A DNA stretch of 64,000 nucleotides from Nitrosopumilus piranensis (GCF_000875775.1 NZ_CP010868.1:868001-932000), one strand, 5' to 3'; counted from the stretch's first letter, positions 50,829-60,827 are shown. The notes: generated by a model not told the origin, from the sequence alone. Translations and numbers: made by a program.

Positions 50829-51764
50829 ATGAAATTCTTTTTTATTTTTCTCCTTTTGTTCTTCCTTTCTACAAATTATGCATTTGCACAAAGTGTTTCT
50901 CAAACTGAAATTGAAAATTTTTATGGAAATTTTACTTTATCTCTAGAATCCCCTGAAGACTATGTTGAACAAATTACCAAAAATCTAGCTGCTGGTTCAA
51001 GTGTGTATGATCTAGCTTTGTATATGCTTAGTATGGCAGTTTATGCTGTATTTGTCTGGCACTTTTACAGATTCATCTCACGACGTGAGATTATTCCAAT
51101 TGACTATGACAAATATGGTACAGATGGAAAATTATCTGTTACAAGAATAGCTGCATATGCTGCAGCACATGTCTTTTTATTTCCTTTAATTATTTTTGTC
51201 TGGTTTTTGGTTTACTCATTTTTCATGTTTATCCTTGCAAAAGACATGCCAATTGATGTGGTCGTACTTGTTTCAATTTCCATAATTGGCGCCACACGAA
51301 TCACATCCTATTACAAAGAAGATCTTGCTAAAGATGTTGGAAAATTACTTCCATTTGCATTGTTGGGTATATTCCTTACCAGCGCCGCATTTTATACTGA
51401 CACATCAAACTTTTTCTCAATTGAGGAAATAGAATCAAAATTATCCGGATTGCCAATACTGCTCTCAAGAATAATTGAATTTGTAATCATTATTGTGGCA
51501 ATTGAAGTAATACTTAGAACATTATTCTTGATTAAACGCAAACTAATTCCTACCATAGAAGAAAAACTAGAAGAGCAAATTGAAGATCAGATTGATGAAA
51601 AAATAAAAACACATGTTGAAAAAATAGAAAAGAATCAAAAAAATCTTGAAAAGAAGATAGAAGAGGAAACTGATAGCATTGAAAAGAAGATAGAAAAAGA
51701 AACTGATGATATCGAGAAAAAAATTCAAAAAGACTCATCACAAGACAGTACTTTAGGAAAATAA
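50829..51764 (+). CDS. membrane protein with signal peptide and long C-terminal coiled coil
   Basis: 311 aa. N-terminal signal-like segment (FFFIFLLLFFLSTNYAFA), about five further membrane helices (residues 60-235), then a charged heptad-rich tail of about 75 residues (EEKLEEQIEDQIDEKIKTHV, EKKIEEETDSIEKKIEKETD) ending in the cytoplasm. No channel motif recognised. The tail probably oligomerises. Confidence 0.68.
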   Translation: MKFFFIFLLLFFLSTNYAFAQSVSQTEIENFYGNFTLSLESPEDYVEQITKNLAAGSSVYDLALYMLSMAVYAVFVWHFYRFISRREIIPIDYDKYGTDGKLSVTRIAAYAAAHVFLFPLIIFVWFLVYSFFMFILAKDMPIDVVVLVSISIIGATRITSYYKEDLAKDVGKLLPFALLGIFLTSAAFYTDTSNFFSIEEIESKLSGLPILLSRIIEFVIIIVAIEVILRTLFLIKRKLIPTIEEKLEEQIEDQIDEKIKTHVEKIEKNQKNLEKKIEEETDSIEKKIEKETDDIEKKIQKDSSQDSTLGK

Positions 51765-51955
51765 TCTCAATTACTGCAGGCTCAACTAATGCAGTTTATG
51801 GGTATTTTTTAAAATTTTAAGTAAAATCAAAAAAATATGTCCTTGTTAACTGGAAAATAAATTGACCTGATTAAGAATGAAATCAACTAGATGTTTGATT
51901 TTAAAATCAACTCAAAATCATTTTCTCTTTTATACACCTTGTTCTTAGTCAATAC
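51765..51955. other. intergenic stretch, promoter of the Cys-rich gene
   Basis: Mostly AT-rich with nothing coding that I can support. TTTTATACACC at about 51929-51939 lies 17-27 nt before ATG 51956, a good TATA box for a leaderless message. Confidence 0.4.
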
Positions 51956-52120
51956 ATGCGATGTCCTAATTGTGGAAACCAAGCAAGCTGGAGAGATCCA
52001 AACTGTAACAAATGCGATGCAACCTTACACCAAAAAAACTGTAAGGGCAAATCTCCTGACTGTAAATGTCATGGAATAAATGATCAGATTTGGACGCAGA
52101 AAAAATCTTCACAGGTCTGA
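51956..52120 (+). CDS. 54-aa Cys-rich zinc protein
   Basis: ATG 51956 to TGA 52120: MRCPNCGNQASWRDPNCNKC, then DATLHQKNCKGKSPDCKCHG. Eight Cys with two C-x2-C pairs followed by a C-x6-C-x-C-H group, probably two zinc sites. The ORF lies in another frame than a longer spurious one here. Leaderless start indicated by the TATA box. Confidence 0.65.
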   Translation: MRCPNCGNQASWRDPNCNKCDATLHQKNCKGKSPDCKCHGINDQIWTQKKSSQV

Positions 52121-52155
52121 CACTTGTATAAATATGATAATCTCCGAGAAAAATA

Positions 52156-54318
52156 ATGAAAGTATCACTAATTTACAATCAATCAAAAATTGATCCACAA
52201 GATGTTATCAACGTCTTTGGAATGACTACAAAAGAGCACTATAGTCAAAAAGCAGTTGAAAGAGTTGCACGGGCTTTAGAAAAAGGCGGTCATACAGTTA
52301 AGGTCATTGAAGGAGATATTCACTTGGCAGATGAGCTTCGTGAATTTATGCCAAAAGTAGTTGCAGGGGACACTCCTGGTATGGTGTTTAACATGGCATA
52401 TGGAATTCAAGGTCAGAACAGGTACACACATGTTCCTGCGATGATGGAAATGCTTGGAATTCCATACATTGGATCTGGTCCTGCAGGTCATGCAATTGTT
52501 CAAGACAAAGTCATGACAAAAATTGTTCTGCAAAAAAATAATATCCCTACCCCGGGATTTTGGGTATTCAAAACACCTGAAGATACATTTGATGATTTAG
52601 TTTTTCCTGTAATTGTAAAACCAAAATTGGAATCAACTTCGATGGGTATGGAAGTTGTTGATAATTGGGATGATCTTCGGGCTGCAGTTAAAGTACAAAT
52701 TGAAAAATTTCAACAAGACATTTTGGTTGAACAATTTATTTCTGGACGAGAGTTTGCCGTTGGGTTAATTGGTAATAATCCAAACATTGAGGTTTTACCC
52801 ATAGTTGAAATTAATCTAGACAACCCTGATCAAATCCAAACCATAACTGACAAAAAGAAAAAGGGAGGTGTTGATAAAACGTGCCCTGCAAATCTCTCAA
52901 AAGAAAAAACAGAAGAGATGAAACAGATGTGTATCAACGCATTCACTTCTTTGGGACTAAATGATTACAGCAGAGTTGATTTTAGAATGGATAAAGATGA
53001 GAATCTCTACATTCTAGAGTTAAACTCCATGGCAAGTTTGGGAGTGGGAGGATCTCTGTATTATGCTGCAAAGACTGCTGGATATACTTATGAATCAATG
53101 ATTAACAAAATTCTTGATGTGGCAGTAATGCGATACTTTGGTTCATTGCATCAGGTGCTAGATGATGATCCTGACATGACTCAACCCTTGCGTGTAATAG
53201 CACGTACATATCTTAGAAGTCATTTACACAGTTTTAAGGAGACACTTAGGGATTTTGTCAATCTGAATACTCATGTGTATAATATTGAGCATGTAAATAA
53301 ACTAGGAAGCATACTTTCTAAGCGACTTAAACATTTAGGATTCAGCGAACACATCCATAATCAGACCGACATTGGAGATATTCGTTTTTTTAAGAATCAT
53401 AATGACCAAAAAAGTGACGTCTTGATCATTTCCCATTTAGATACTCATTACGGCCCTAATGACTTGATATCGTACTATGAAGATGGTGATAGAATACATG
53501 GCTCAGGAATTGCTGAAAGCAAGGGCGGCCTAACCGTAATGTTGGGTGCATTACATGCACTACGCTTTGCAAAACGCCTTCGTAAAGTAAAATGTGCTGT
53601 ATTGCTTACAACTGATGACAGTCTTGGTGGTAAATTTAGCAAAAAACTAGTTCAACAATATTCTAAAAAATCAAAGTATATCTTGGGATTAAAATCTGCC
53701 AGCAAAGATGGTGGAATAATTACAACGTGTTATGGGAGAACCGATTACCAAATCCGTTTTACTTCAAATGAAACGGCTGATGATGTGCATGGTATAATCC
53801 CAATGTTAGGCAAAAAAATTTCTGCAATTGAAAAACTATCAAAAGATGAAAAAGATTATCGCATAAGAACCACCTCGGTTGTGGCACAAGGAACGCATGG
53901 TCATACTCCTAACTATGCATCACTTTCATTGATATGCAGCTACAAAACTAGTCAACTAGGAGCTACACTTGATTCAAAAATACGTTCCATTATGAAAAAA
54001 CGTGAAACTGGACAAATAAAACTTGAAGCTGAAATTAACCAAATACAAACTCGACCGCCCGTAATTGAAGAAAAGTCTGACAAAAAATTCTATGAGATGG
54101 TAGAAGATTTAGCTAAAAAGCATGAAATCAAAATAAAGAGACATCAACAAATAATGTCCTCTGATATTAGTAATGTACCTTCCAGACTTCCAGCACTTGA
54201 TGGATTTGGTCCACTTGGGCACAAATACCGCTCTGCCAAAGAATACATAATTCATGATAGCATCGTTGAGCGTTCTGCGTTATTGACCTCAATTCTTTAC
54301 AAATGCAGTGAAAAATGA
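52156..54318 (+). CDS. ATP-grasp ligase fused to M20-like peptidase domain
   Basis: 720 aa. Residues 1-310: D-Ala-D-Ala-ligase-type ATP-grasp (GMVFNMAYGIQGQNRYTHVPAMMEMLGIPYIGSGP; PVIVKPKLESTSMGM; metal-binding DFRMDKDENLYILELNSMASLG). Residues 330-720: M20-type domain with SHLDTHYGP, GSGIAESKGGLTVMLG and TTDDSLGGKFSK. The usual M20 acidic residues are kept as acids but changed (D to E, E-E to D-D). One half would form amide bonds and the other break them or remove an acyl group. This lineage has no peptidoglycan, so the substrate is unknown. First gene of the 52-59 kb cluster. Confidence 0.82.
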   Translation: MKVSLIYNQSKIDPQDVINVFGMTTKEHYSQKAVERVARALEKGGHTVKVIEGDIHLADELREFMPKVVAGDTPGMVFNMAYGIQGQNRYTHVPAMMEMLGIPYIGSGPAGHAIVQDKVMTKIVLQKNNIPTPGFWVFKTPEDTFDDLVFPVIVKPKLESTSMGMEVVDNWDDLRAAVKVQIEKFQQDILVEQFISGREFAVGLIGNNPNIEVLPIVEINLDNPDQIQTITDKKKKGGVDKTCPANLSKEKTEEMKQMCINAFTSLGLNDYSRVDFRMDKDENLYILELNSMASLGVGGSLYYAAKTAGYTYESMINKILDVAVMRYFGSLHQVLDDDPDMTQPLRVIARTYLRSHLHSFKETLRDFVNLNTHVYNIEHVNKLGSILSKRLKHLGFSEHIHNQTDIGDIRFFKNHNDQKSDVLIISHLDTHYGPNDLISYYEDGDRIHGSGIAESKGGLTVMLGALHALRFAKRLRKVKCAVLLTTDDSLGGKFSKKLVQQYSKKSKYILGLKSASKDGGIITTCYGRTDYQIRFTSNETADDVHGIIPMLGKKISAIEKLSKDEKDYRIRTTSVVAQGTHGHTPNYASLSLICSYKTSQLGATLDSKIRSIMKKRETGQIKLEAEINQIQTRPPVIEEKSDKKFYEMVEDLAKKHEIKIKRHQQIMSSDISNVPSRLPALDGFGPLGHKYRSAKEYIIHDSIVERSALLTSILYKCSEK

Positions 54319-54393
54319 GAATTGGGTACATTGGAAAAAATAGACCTATCTCCATTCATATGGCAAATATGGTAACTAGGAAGGGAATAACCA

Positions 54394-56040
54394 TTGAAAG
54401 ATAAATTTGGAATAATTGTTAATCGACTCATTTACGGCTTTACTTTTGCATTTTTGTATCAAATTGTAATTGGAATTGCAACATCTCTACTTTCATTGCC
54501 TCTTACCGGCAACGTTCAGGATCTCATATATGGTGTAGAAAAAATAAATTCTCAAGAAGGAGTCTTATTTGTTGCTTGGTGGATAATCTCCACAATCATC
54601 ATTACAGTTATTGCACTAGTAATAATTAGATACAAAAAATATCTCTCGCCATACAAAGATGAAAAAGACATTGAAGTTCCACCAAAAATTACTACAATTA
54701 CTGCAATAATTATTGGCGCTTCTATCTCATTTCTCTTCTTCTTACTTGATGCAATTATTGGTTTAGTGGTAACCCCTGGTTCCCAAACAGATGTCGCAGC
54801 AATCTACGAGTCTGCACTTGTTGGTGATTTCACCCCGCTGTTTGTTAGCATTATTTTTTCAATAATTGCAGGATTCATCATTGTAGGAATTGCAAGTAAG
54901 ACATCAAAAGTAAAAGAACTCACAAAAGACATTGGATTGCAAGACATCACTGGGATTAAACGAATTATGAACATGACTAAAACTCAAAAAACTACCCTAT
55001 CTGATACAATCGGTCAACGCCCTGGAGCCTTAATTCATGTAGGAGAAAAAAAGGTAGATCATGTTACAATCAACCTAATTGAATATGATGCTGAAAACAT
55101 CAATCAAGTACAAAATGCTTCTATTGAGCAATGTTTAGAGTCTAAAAACAAACAAAATGTTTCTTGGATTGATATTATTGGAATTCATGACCCAAAAATC
55201 ATAAAAACATTTGGAGATAGTTTTGATCTTCATCCACTCCACCAATCAAACATAATGAACACTGAATTAAGGCCATCAATTGAAGTATCTGATAATCATA
55301 TTTTGGTGATGCTAAAAATGCCTCATTACAGCAATGAAACTGGAAAGCTAGAATTAGAACAAGTCTCAATCATTATATCTGAAAATCACCTTGTGACATT
55401 TCAAGAAACTCCTGATGATTTCTTTGATCAAATTCGTAAGCGATTGCAAGACAAATCAGGATCTATTAGAAAACTCAAGAGTGATTATCTGGCATATGCG
55501 ATAATTGATGCAATTGTTGACAGCTATTTTTTGGTAATAGAACAAGTCGGTGACATCACTGAAGACATAGAGGAAGAATTAATGAAAAACCCTACTGCTG
55601 AAACTATGCAGACCATTCAAACATTAAAGCGCAGAATGATAGCACTAAGAAAATCAATCTGGCCTGCTAGAGAGATTGTAGATTCTTTAATACGTGAAGA
55701 TACGATTTTCATTTCTGAAAATACTAAAACCTATCTTCGTGATGTTTACAATCATGTGATCCAAGTAACTGATTCTATTGAAGGGTTACGTGATGTGATT
55801 GGGGGTATGCTTGACACATATCTGTCTAGCGTAAGTAATAGAATGAATGAAGTCATGAAGACTCTTACAATTATTGCGTCCATATTCATTCCAATTACAT
55901 TCATAGCTGGAATTTATGGTACTAATTTTTCATATGTACCAGAACTGGCATGGGAAGGAAGTTACTTTGTAATGCTTGGTGCGATGGGAATTATCTCTAT
56001 TACCATGATTGCATATTTCAAAAAGAAACGGTGGATGTAG
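54394..56040 (+). CDS. CorA-type divalent metal channel with N-terminal membrane extension
   Basis: 548 aa from TTG 54394. An added N-terminal module (residues 1-170) with four membrane helices precedes a standard CorA cytoplasmic domain (about 190-480) and two C-terminal helices. The signature loop is YGTNF rather than Y-G-M-N-F (IAGIYGTNFSYVPELAWEGSY). CorA moves Mg2+ or other divalent ions; the altered signature may change selectivity. Ends 9 nt before the K+ channel gene. Confidence 0.87.
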   Translation: MKDKFGIIVNRLIYGFTFAFLYQIVIGIATSLLSLPLTGNVQDLIYGVEKINSQEGVLFVAWWIISTIIITVIALVIIRYKKYLSPYKDEKDIEVPPKITTITAIIIGASISFLFFLLDAIIGLVVTPGSQTDVAAIYESALVGDFTPLFVSIIFSIIAGFIIVGIASKTSKVKELTKDIGLQDITGIKRIMNMTKTQKTTLSDTIGQRPGALIHVGEKKVDHVTINLIEYDAENINQVQNASIEQCLESKNKQNVSWIDIIGIHDPKIIKTFGDSFDLHPLHQSNIMNTELRPSIEVSDNHILVMLKMPHYSNETGKLELEQVSIIISENHLVTFQETPDDFFDQIRKRLQDKSGSIRKLKSDYLAYAIIDAIVDSYFLVIEQVGDITEDIEEELMKNPTAETMQTIQTLKRRMIALRKSIWPAREIVDSLIREDTIFISENTKTYLRDVYNHVIQVTDSIEGLRDVIGGMLDTYLSSVSNRMNEVMKTLTIIASIFIPITFIAGIYGTNFSYVPELAWEGSYFVMLGAMGIISITMIAYFKKKRWM

Positions 56041-56049
56041 TGAAGTATA

Positions 56050-56853
56050 GTGGTTAGCAGTATACTTCAAAGAACTTATGAAATTCTTGAAGGTACTACT
56101 AATGACAAATTAGCCAAGGGGTTTCAGATTTTCATTATATCTTTAATTTCCGTAAATGTACTTGTAGTGATTATTGAAACTGAGGAATCTGTTTTAGATG
56201 AATATGGTTATTTCTTTACCCCCTTTGAAGTCTTTTCTATCATTGTTTTTACAGGAGAATATGCTGGACGACTAATTGTTTGCAAACTCAATCCAAAATA
56301 TCAGAATAAAAAATTTGCATTACTACGATTAGTTTTTTCTCCCATGATGTTAGTTGATTTAGCTGCAATTTTGCCATTCTTCTTGCCATTTATTGTCACA
56401 GATGTAAGATTCATCAGAATCATCAGGTTGTTGAGATTATTCAGATTATTCAAACTTGCAAGATATTCTGAACCAATGCAAACATTGGGCGAAGTATTCA
56501 AGTCAAAAGCAGGTGATTTGGCTGTAGCATTCTTTATCTTGTTCATTGTCTTGATTTTTGCTTCTAGCTTGATGTATCATGCAGAACATCAGGCTCAGCC
56601 TGAAGTATTCTCTAGTATTCCTACTTCTATGTGGTGGGGAGTGATCACCTTGACTACCATTGGCTATGGTGATGTATACCCAATCACTTTGGCTGGAAAA
56701 ATAATTGGTGCAGGTGTTGCAATTCTTGGAATAGCAGTTTATGCAATTCCTACAGGTATCATGGCCTCTGCATTTACAGAGGAATTGAGGAGAAGACGTG
56801 AAACAGAAAACAAGAAATGTCCTCACTGTGGCAAGGACATTACAGGAATATGA
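56050..56853 (+). CDS. voltage-gated-type potassium channel
   Basis: 267 aa from GTG 56050. Six membrane helices; S4-like segment with regularly spaced Arg (VRFIRIIRLLRLFRLFKLARYSE, about residues 118-140); selectivity filter TLTTIGYGDVYP (about 203). Short C-terminal zinc motif CPHCGKDITGI. Passes K+ across the cytoplasmic membrane. Tightly linked between corA and ggt (9 and 15 nt gaps). Confidence 0.92.
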   Translation: MVSSILQRTYEILEGTTNDKLAKGFQIFIISLISVNVLVVIIETEESVLDEYGYFFTPFEVFSIIVFTGEYAGRLIVCKLNPKYQNKKFALLRLVFSPMMLVDLAAILPFFLPFIVTDVRFIRIIRLLRLFRLFKLARYSEPMQTLGEVFKSKAGDLAVAFFILFIVLIFASSLMYHAEHQAQPEVFSSIPTSMWWGVITLTTIGYGDVYPITLAGKIIGAGVAILGIAVYAIPTGIMASAFTEELRRRRETENKKCPHCGKDITGI

Positions 56854-56868
56854 TATGGAGATTAAAAA

Positions 56869-58500
56869 TTGGATATTAGACAAATAGAAAGCTCATTCAA
56901 ACCAACTTCAAACAAAAAATGTGCCGTTGGCAAAAAGGGAATGGTTGCATCAGCATTTCCTGATGCTACAAAGGCTGGAATTGAGATGCTCAAAAAAGGT
57001 GGCAATGCAATTGATGCTGCATGTGCTACTGCACTAGCATTAGGTGTTTGTGAACCTCAAGCATCTGGAATTGGAGGACAATCTATGGCAATTATTCAAT
57101 ATAATGGAAAATCACATGCCATTGATGGTTCTAGCCGTGCTCCATCCCTTGCTCATTCATCTAGATTTAGAAAAAAAAGACATCGACGTTTAGGATACAG
57201 AGCTACTACTATTCCAAGCACTTTAGCTACAATTGGATTTTTGCATGATAGATATGGTAAATTAGAATGGCAAAAGATAGTTGCTCCTTCTATTAGAATT
57301 GCAAAAAAAGGTTACAAAATTACCAAACTACAACATGATTTGCAAGAAAGAGAATTGAAAAACTTTCTTTCAATAAAATCAAAATCTGGGGCAAAATATT
57401 TTCTCAAAGATGGTGTTGTTCCATATGATGTTGGAGATACATTCATTCAACCTGATCTAGCTTATACTCTTGAAGTAATTTCAGAATACGGGTACAGTGT
57501 TTTTTACCATGGCTCAATTGCAAAAGCAATTGCAAAAGACATGGAAGAAAATAGAGGATTGATACGAGAAGAAGATTTGTCCTATATGCCTGAACCAATT
57601 ATACGAAAACCCTTAAGCAGAAAATATCGACATGTTACAGTTTCAACTTTGCCTCCACCTGCAGCTGGAAGAACACTACTGCTTACACTCATGATGCTTA
57701 ATCACTTACCATCAAAATTCTTGCGTAGCTCAAAACCTAGTTCATATCACTTTGTTGCCGAGACATTTAGAAAGGCATTCTTGCATCGATTGCAACGCCC
57801 ATTTAATCGTCATACTTATGACCAAATCACAGACAAGTTCCACCTCCAGCGCTCTTTTGCAAAACAGATGGCAGAGTCAATTCACAACTCTATGGATGCG
57901 ACCCTGCCTATGATTGATCCTGAATTTGGCGGAGAAGATACTACCCACCTATCCACAATGGATGCAGAAGGAAATGCTGTTGGTATTACTCAGTCAGTAG
58001 AGCTTGCATATGGCTCAAAAGCTGCAGCTGACGGTTTAGGATTTTTGTACAATAATTACATGTCTGCATTTGAATTTACAAATCCAAACCATCCTTACTA
58101 TATACGCCCAAACGCAATTCCTTGGACATCTGTTTCTCCGGCATTAATTTTTAATGATTCTAAACTTTGGATGGTAGTTGGAAGTCCTGGTAGCCAGAGA
58201 ATATTTTCTACAGTGACACAATTTCTATCAAGAATTATTGATGGCAATTTGCCAATGAGTGATGCAATTATCAGACCACGCTTTCATTGCTCTATTGGTG
58301 GAACTGTTAGCATTGAGGATGGTGGATTTCGTAAAGAAGTAGTTGATTTTCTCAAAGAAATGGGATATGAAATCTCAGTCAAGGAGAGATACTCATTTTA
58401 CCATGGTGCTATTCATGCAGCCATGAAAATGCAAACTAAAAACGGTTTTCAAGGAGTAGCTGAAGTCAGGCGTGATGGAACAGCAGAAGGATTAGATTGA
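56869..58500 (+). CDS. gamma-glutamyltransferase family protein
   Basis: 543 aa from TTG 56869. N-terminal nucleophile hydrolase: GMVASAFPDATKAGIEMLKKGGNAIDAACATALALGVCEPQASGIGG at the start, autoprocessing/catalytic Thr in EDTTHLSTMDAEGNAVGITQSVE (about residue 360), and GSPGSQRIF near 440. No signal peptide, so it appears cytoplasmic, unlike periplasmic GGT. It splits or transfers gamma-glutamyl groups, e.g. of glutathione-like peptides. The stop overlaps the next start (TTGA). Confidence 0.9.
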   Translation: MDIRQIESSFKPTSNKKCAVGKKGMVASAFPDATKAGIEMLKKGGNAIDAACATALALGVCEPQASGIGGQSMAIIQYNGKSHAIDGSSRAPSLAHSSRFRKKRHRRLGYRATTIPSTLATIGFLHDRYGKLEWQKIVAPSIRIAKKGYKITKLQHDLQERELKNFLSIKSKSGAKYFLKDGVVPYDVGDTFIQPDLAYTLEVISEYGYSVFYHGSIAKAIAKDMEENRGLIREEDLSYMPEPIIRKPLSRKYRHVTVSTLPPPAAGRTLLLTLMMLNHLPSKFLRSSKPSSYHFVAETFRKAFLHRLQRPFNRHTYDQITDKFHLQRSFAKQMAESIHNSMDATLPMIDPEFGGEDTTHLSTMDAEGNAVGITQSVELAYGSKAAADGLGFLYNNYMSAFEFTNPNHPYYIRPNAIPWTSVSPALIFNDSKLWMVVGSPGSQRIFSTVTQFLSRIIDGNLPMSDAIIRPRFHCSIGGTVSIEDGGFRKEVVDFLKEMGYEISVKERYSFYHGAIHAAMKMQTKNGFQGVAEVRRDGTAEGLD

Positions 58501-59270
58501 ATAAACTTCCTGTCTTACTATCAATTCCACATGGGGGATTGAAAAAACCTGCAGAACTTGAGGGACACCTGTCAATTACCAATAAGGACTTGTTTGATGA
58601 TTCTGATCCTTTTGTAATTGAAATGTATGACTTGCAAGATAAAGTTCAGCGTGTAATAAAAACAGACATTGCAAGGACATTTGTTGATCTCAATCGTTCA
58701 CTACAGGACATGCCTCCAAACAACCCTGATGGGTTAATTAAGAGCTCAACGTGTTATGAAAAACCAATCTATATCGTAGGAAAAGAACCTGATGAATCTC
58801 TTAGAACTCTGTTAATTGAATTGTATTACCTACCCTACCATAGGGCAATTCAAAAAAGCTTTACAGAACTTGATTTACAACTATGTCTTGATTGCCATTC
58901 TATGGCATCAACTGCTCCTGGTATTTCTCCTGATGGAAAAGACAAGAAAAGACCATTGTTTTGCCTCTCAAATCAAGATGGCTCTACATCTTCTAACGAG
59001 ATGATTGAATTGCTTGCTGATTGTATCTCTGAATATTACTCTATTGACAGGAAAGATATTTCATTAAATGATCCATTCCATGGAGGACACATCACTAAAA
59101 CATATGGGAACAATCCCATTCCTTGGATTCAAGTTGAGATGAATCGAAGTCTCTACTTGTCTGATCCTTGGTTTGATGAAAACTCTCTATCTGTAGATTT
59201 TACACATCTTCAAAAACTCAACAAACAATTTGAAAATTCTTTGAATGCCTACTTTTCAAAGATTGTGTGA
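58497..59270 (+). CDS. N-formylglutamate amidohydrolase family protein
   Basis: 257 aa from TTG 58497 overlapping the GGT stop. FGase (HutG-type) motifs: LSIPHGGLKKP, DIARTFVDLNRSLQDMPPN, LCLDCHSMASTAPG and QVEMNRSLYL, matching the zinc-binding H, E/D and H pattern. Family members hydrolyse N-acyl amino acids such as N-formylglutamate. Coupling to GGT suggests shared handling of a glutamyl compound (inference). Confidence 0.87.
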   Translation: MNKLPVLLSIPHGGLKKPAELEGHLSITNKDLFDDSDPFVIEMYDLQDKVQRVIKTDIARTFVDLNRSLQDMPPNNPDGLIKSSTCYEKPIYIVGKEPDESLRTLLIELYYLPYHRAIQKSFTELDLQLCLDCHSMASTAPGISPDGKDKKRPLFCLSNQDGSTSSNEMIELLADCISEYYSIDRKDISLNDPFHGGHITKTYGNNPIPWIQVEMNRSLYLSDPWFDENSLSVDFTHLQKLNKQFENSLNAYFSKIV

Positions 59271-59397
59271 TTTTATCTTGATTCTTGATATGAATTTCAT
59301 GTTGGTACTTGATTGTTGTTGAACTATCTGTTATGATTCAAAATTGATCAATTAGCTGTCTTAATAGGCATAAATAGTCAAGTAGCTTTATTCTCTC

Positions 59398-60705
59398 ATG
59401 GGATTATCTAATCCAGAACTTAATGGATTACGAGTATTTACCCCATCTTCAATTCTTGATAACACAATAGGGTTTTTTGAATTTTTACGATATGAAACAA
59501 AATCTCTAAGGGATACAAACGCAGTCATAAAAGATGATTTTTTAGAACTAATCCCAAAAAGCACAAAAATAAAGAAAGCTTCCAAACTTAAAAAATCTGA
59601 AATTTCAAAACAATTTAATGAATTTATAAAGAATTTGGATCGAACGCTTTTTGTAAAAAACACTCCCGATGAAATTGTTGATATAAAGTGGGAAAGAATA
59701 GATAGCTTTTGCAAATTATTACGATTAATTGAAAGAAGTGATGAACGTAAGGTTCGTTGGGCACTGTATCATGTTTTTGCAACTGGCAAAACAAAAATCT
59801 CAAAACAAAATTTGAATGACCTTTTGAAAGACTTTAAGATAAAGAACTTGGACAAAGTTCTTGCAAAAATTATCAAGACTGAGACATTATCTGGATTGGA
59901 TGCAACTTATGATGGAAAAATATTCACTATTAATCACAAATCTGGCGATAAACTTGTTTCACATTATTTAGCTGATGCAATTGAAGAACCATCAAGACGT
60001 TCTCCTGGTGAGTTAGAAGAAGAGATATTGGATTTAATTGATGAAGGATCTTATTCCAATCAAGAAATATCTCAAGCATTATTGCTTGATGAAGGACTTG
60101 TATCCCGAACAATTAGTAAGCTACGAGATCAAGATAAGATTATACTTTCAAGTTTTGGTCAACGTGGAACAAGATACTTTACAACAAATTGCGATAATTG
60201 TCCTTTTGGAACAACAAAGGCATCGTGTAGAAAAGAGGCAATATCATACATTGCATCTGCTTTTATGCAAGACTTTGGATTGGATCTTTCTGCAAGTGAC
60301 TTTGAGTCTGTGGAAGCAAATCAGGCACTTTTAAAAATTAAAAGAATTGTAATGATGGCAAGAAAAGAAAAAAACACCAAACTTGAGCGTAATTTGAGTC
60401 AAAATCTGGAATTTTTACTATCTAAAGTAGTTGATAAATTCACCGAGATTGAATCTCCTGACAAAAAATCTTTGAATGTGCCTGAAATCAAGATGGAAAT
60501 CACTTCAGACATATCAAAACTGCCACTTTTGTATCAGTTAGGTCTAAAAAAAGGAGCCAGAGGTGGAATACACCTAATGGATGAGATGCTCCATTTAGCA
60601 TCAAAATCTATCAAAACAGAAGACAGACTAAAAATCAAAAAACATGCTTTAAACGAGACAAACAAATTCCTAAAAAACATCGGCCTCGATAAAAAAGACT
60701 CCTAG
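59398..60705 (+). CDS. winged-helix regulator-like protein with Cys cluster
   Basis: 435 aa. N-terminal 190 residues of unrecognised helical domain, winged helix at about 200-260 (PGELEEEILDLIDEGSYSNQEISQALLLDEGLVSRTISKLRDQDKIILSSFG), then a Cys cluster (CDNCPFGTTKASC) that could bind zinc or iron-sulfur, and a helical C-terminus. DNA binding is likely; targets unknown. TTTATT and AATAGG elements lie just upstream. Confidence 0.7.
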   Translation: MGLSNPELNGLRVFTPSSILDNTIGFFEFLRYETKSLRDTNAVIKDDFLELIPKSTKIKKASKLKKSEISKQFNEFIKNLDRTLFVKNTPDEIVDIKWERIDSFCKLLRLIERSDERKVRWALYHVFATGKTKISKQNLNDLLKDFKIKNLDKVLAKIIKTETLSGLDATYDGKIFTINHKSGDKLVSHYLADAIEEPSRRSPGELEEEILDLIDEGSYSNQEISQALLLDEGLVSRTISKLRDQDKIILSSFGQRGTRYFTTNCDNCPFGTTKASCRKEAISYIASAFMQDFGLDLSASDFESVEANQALLKIKRIVMMARKEKNTKLERNLSQNLEFLLSKVVDKFTEIESPDKKSLNVPEIKMEITSDISKLPLLYQLGLKKGARGGIHLMDEMLHLASKSIKTEDRLKIKKHALNETNKFLKNIGLDKKDS

Positions 60706-60827
60706 GTATTTCATTAGGAATTTTTTATCCAACGCAATTGAATCTAATGTTTCAACTTTCATACTGTGTGATTGAATTGTTTTTTCTCAAAATCATCTTT
60801 TTATACAAACAATTCCCAAAATAATGG

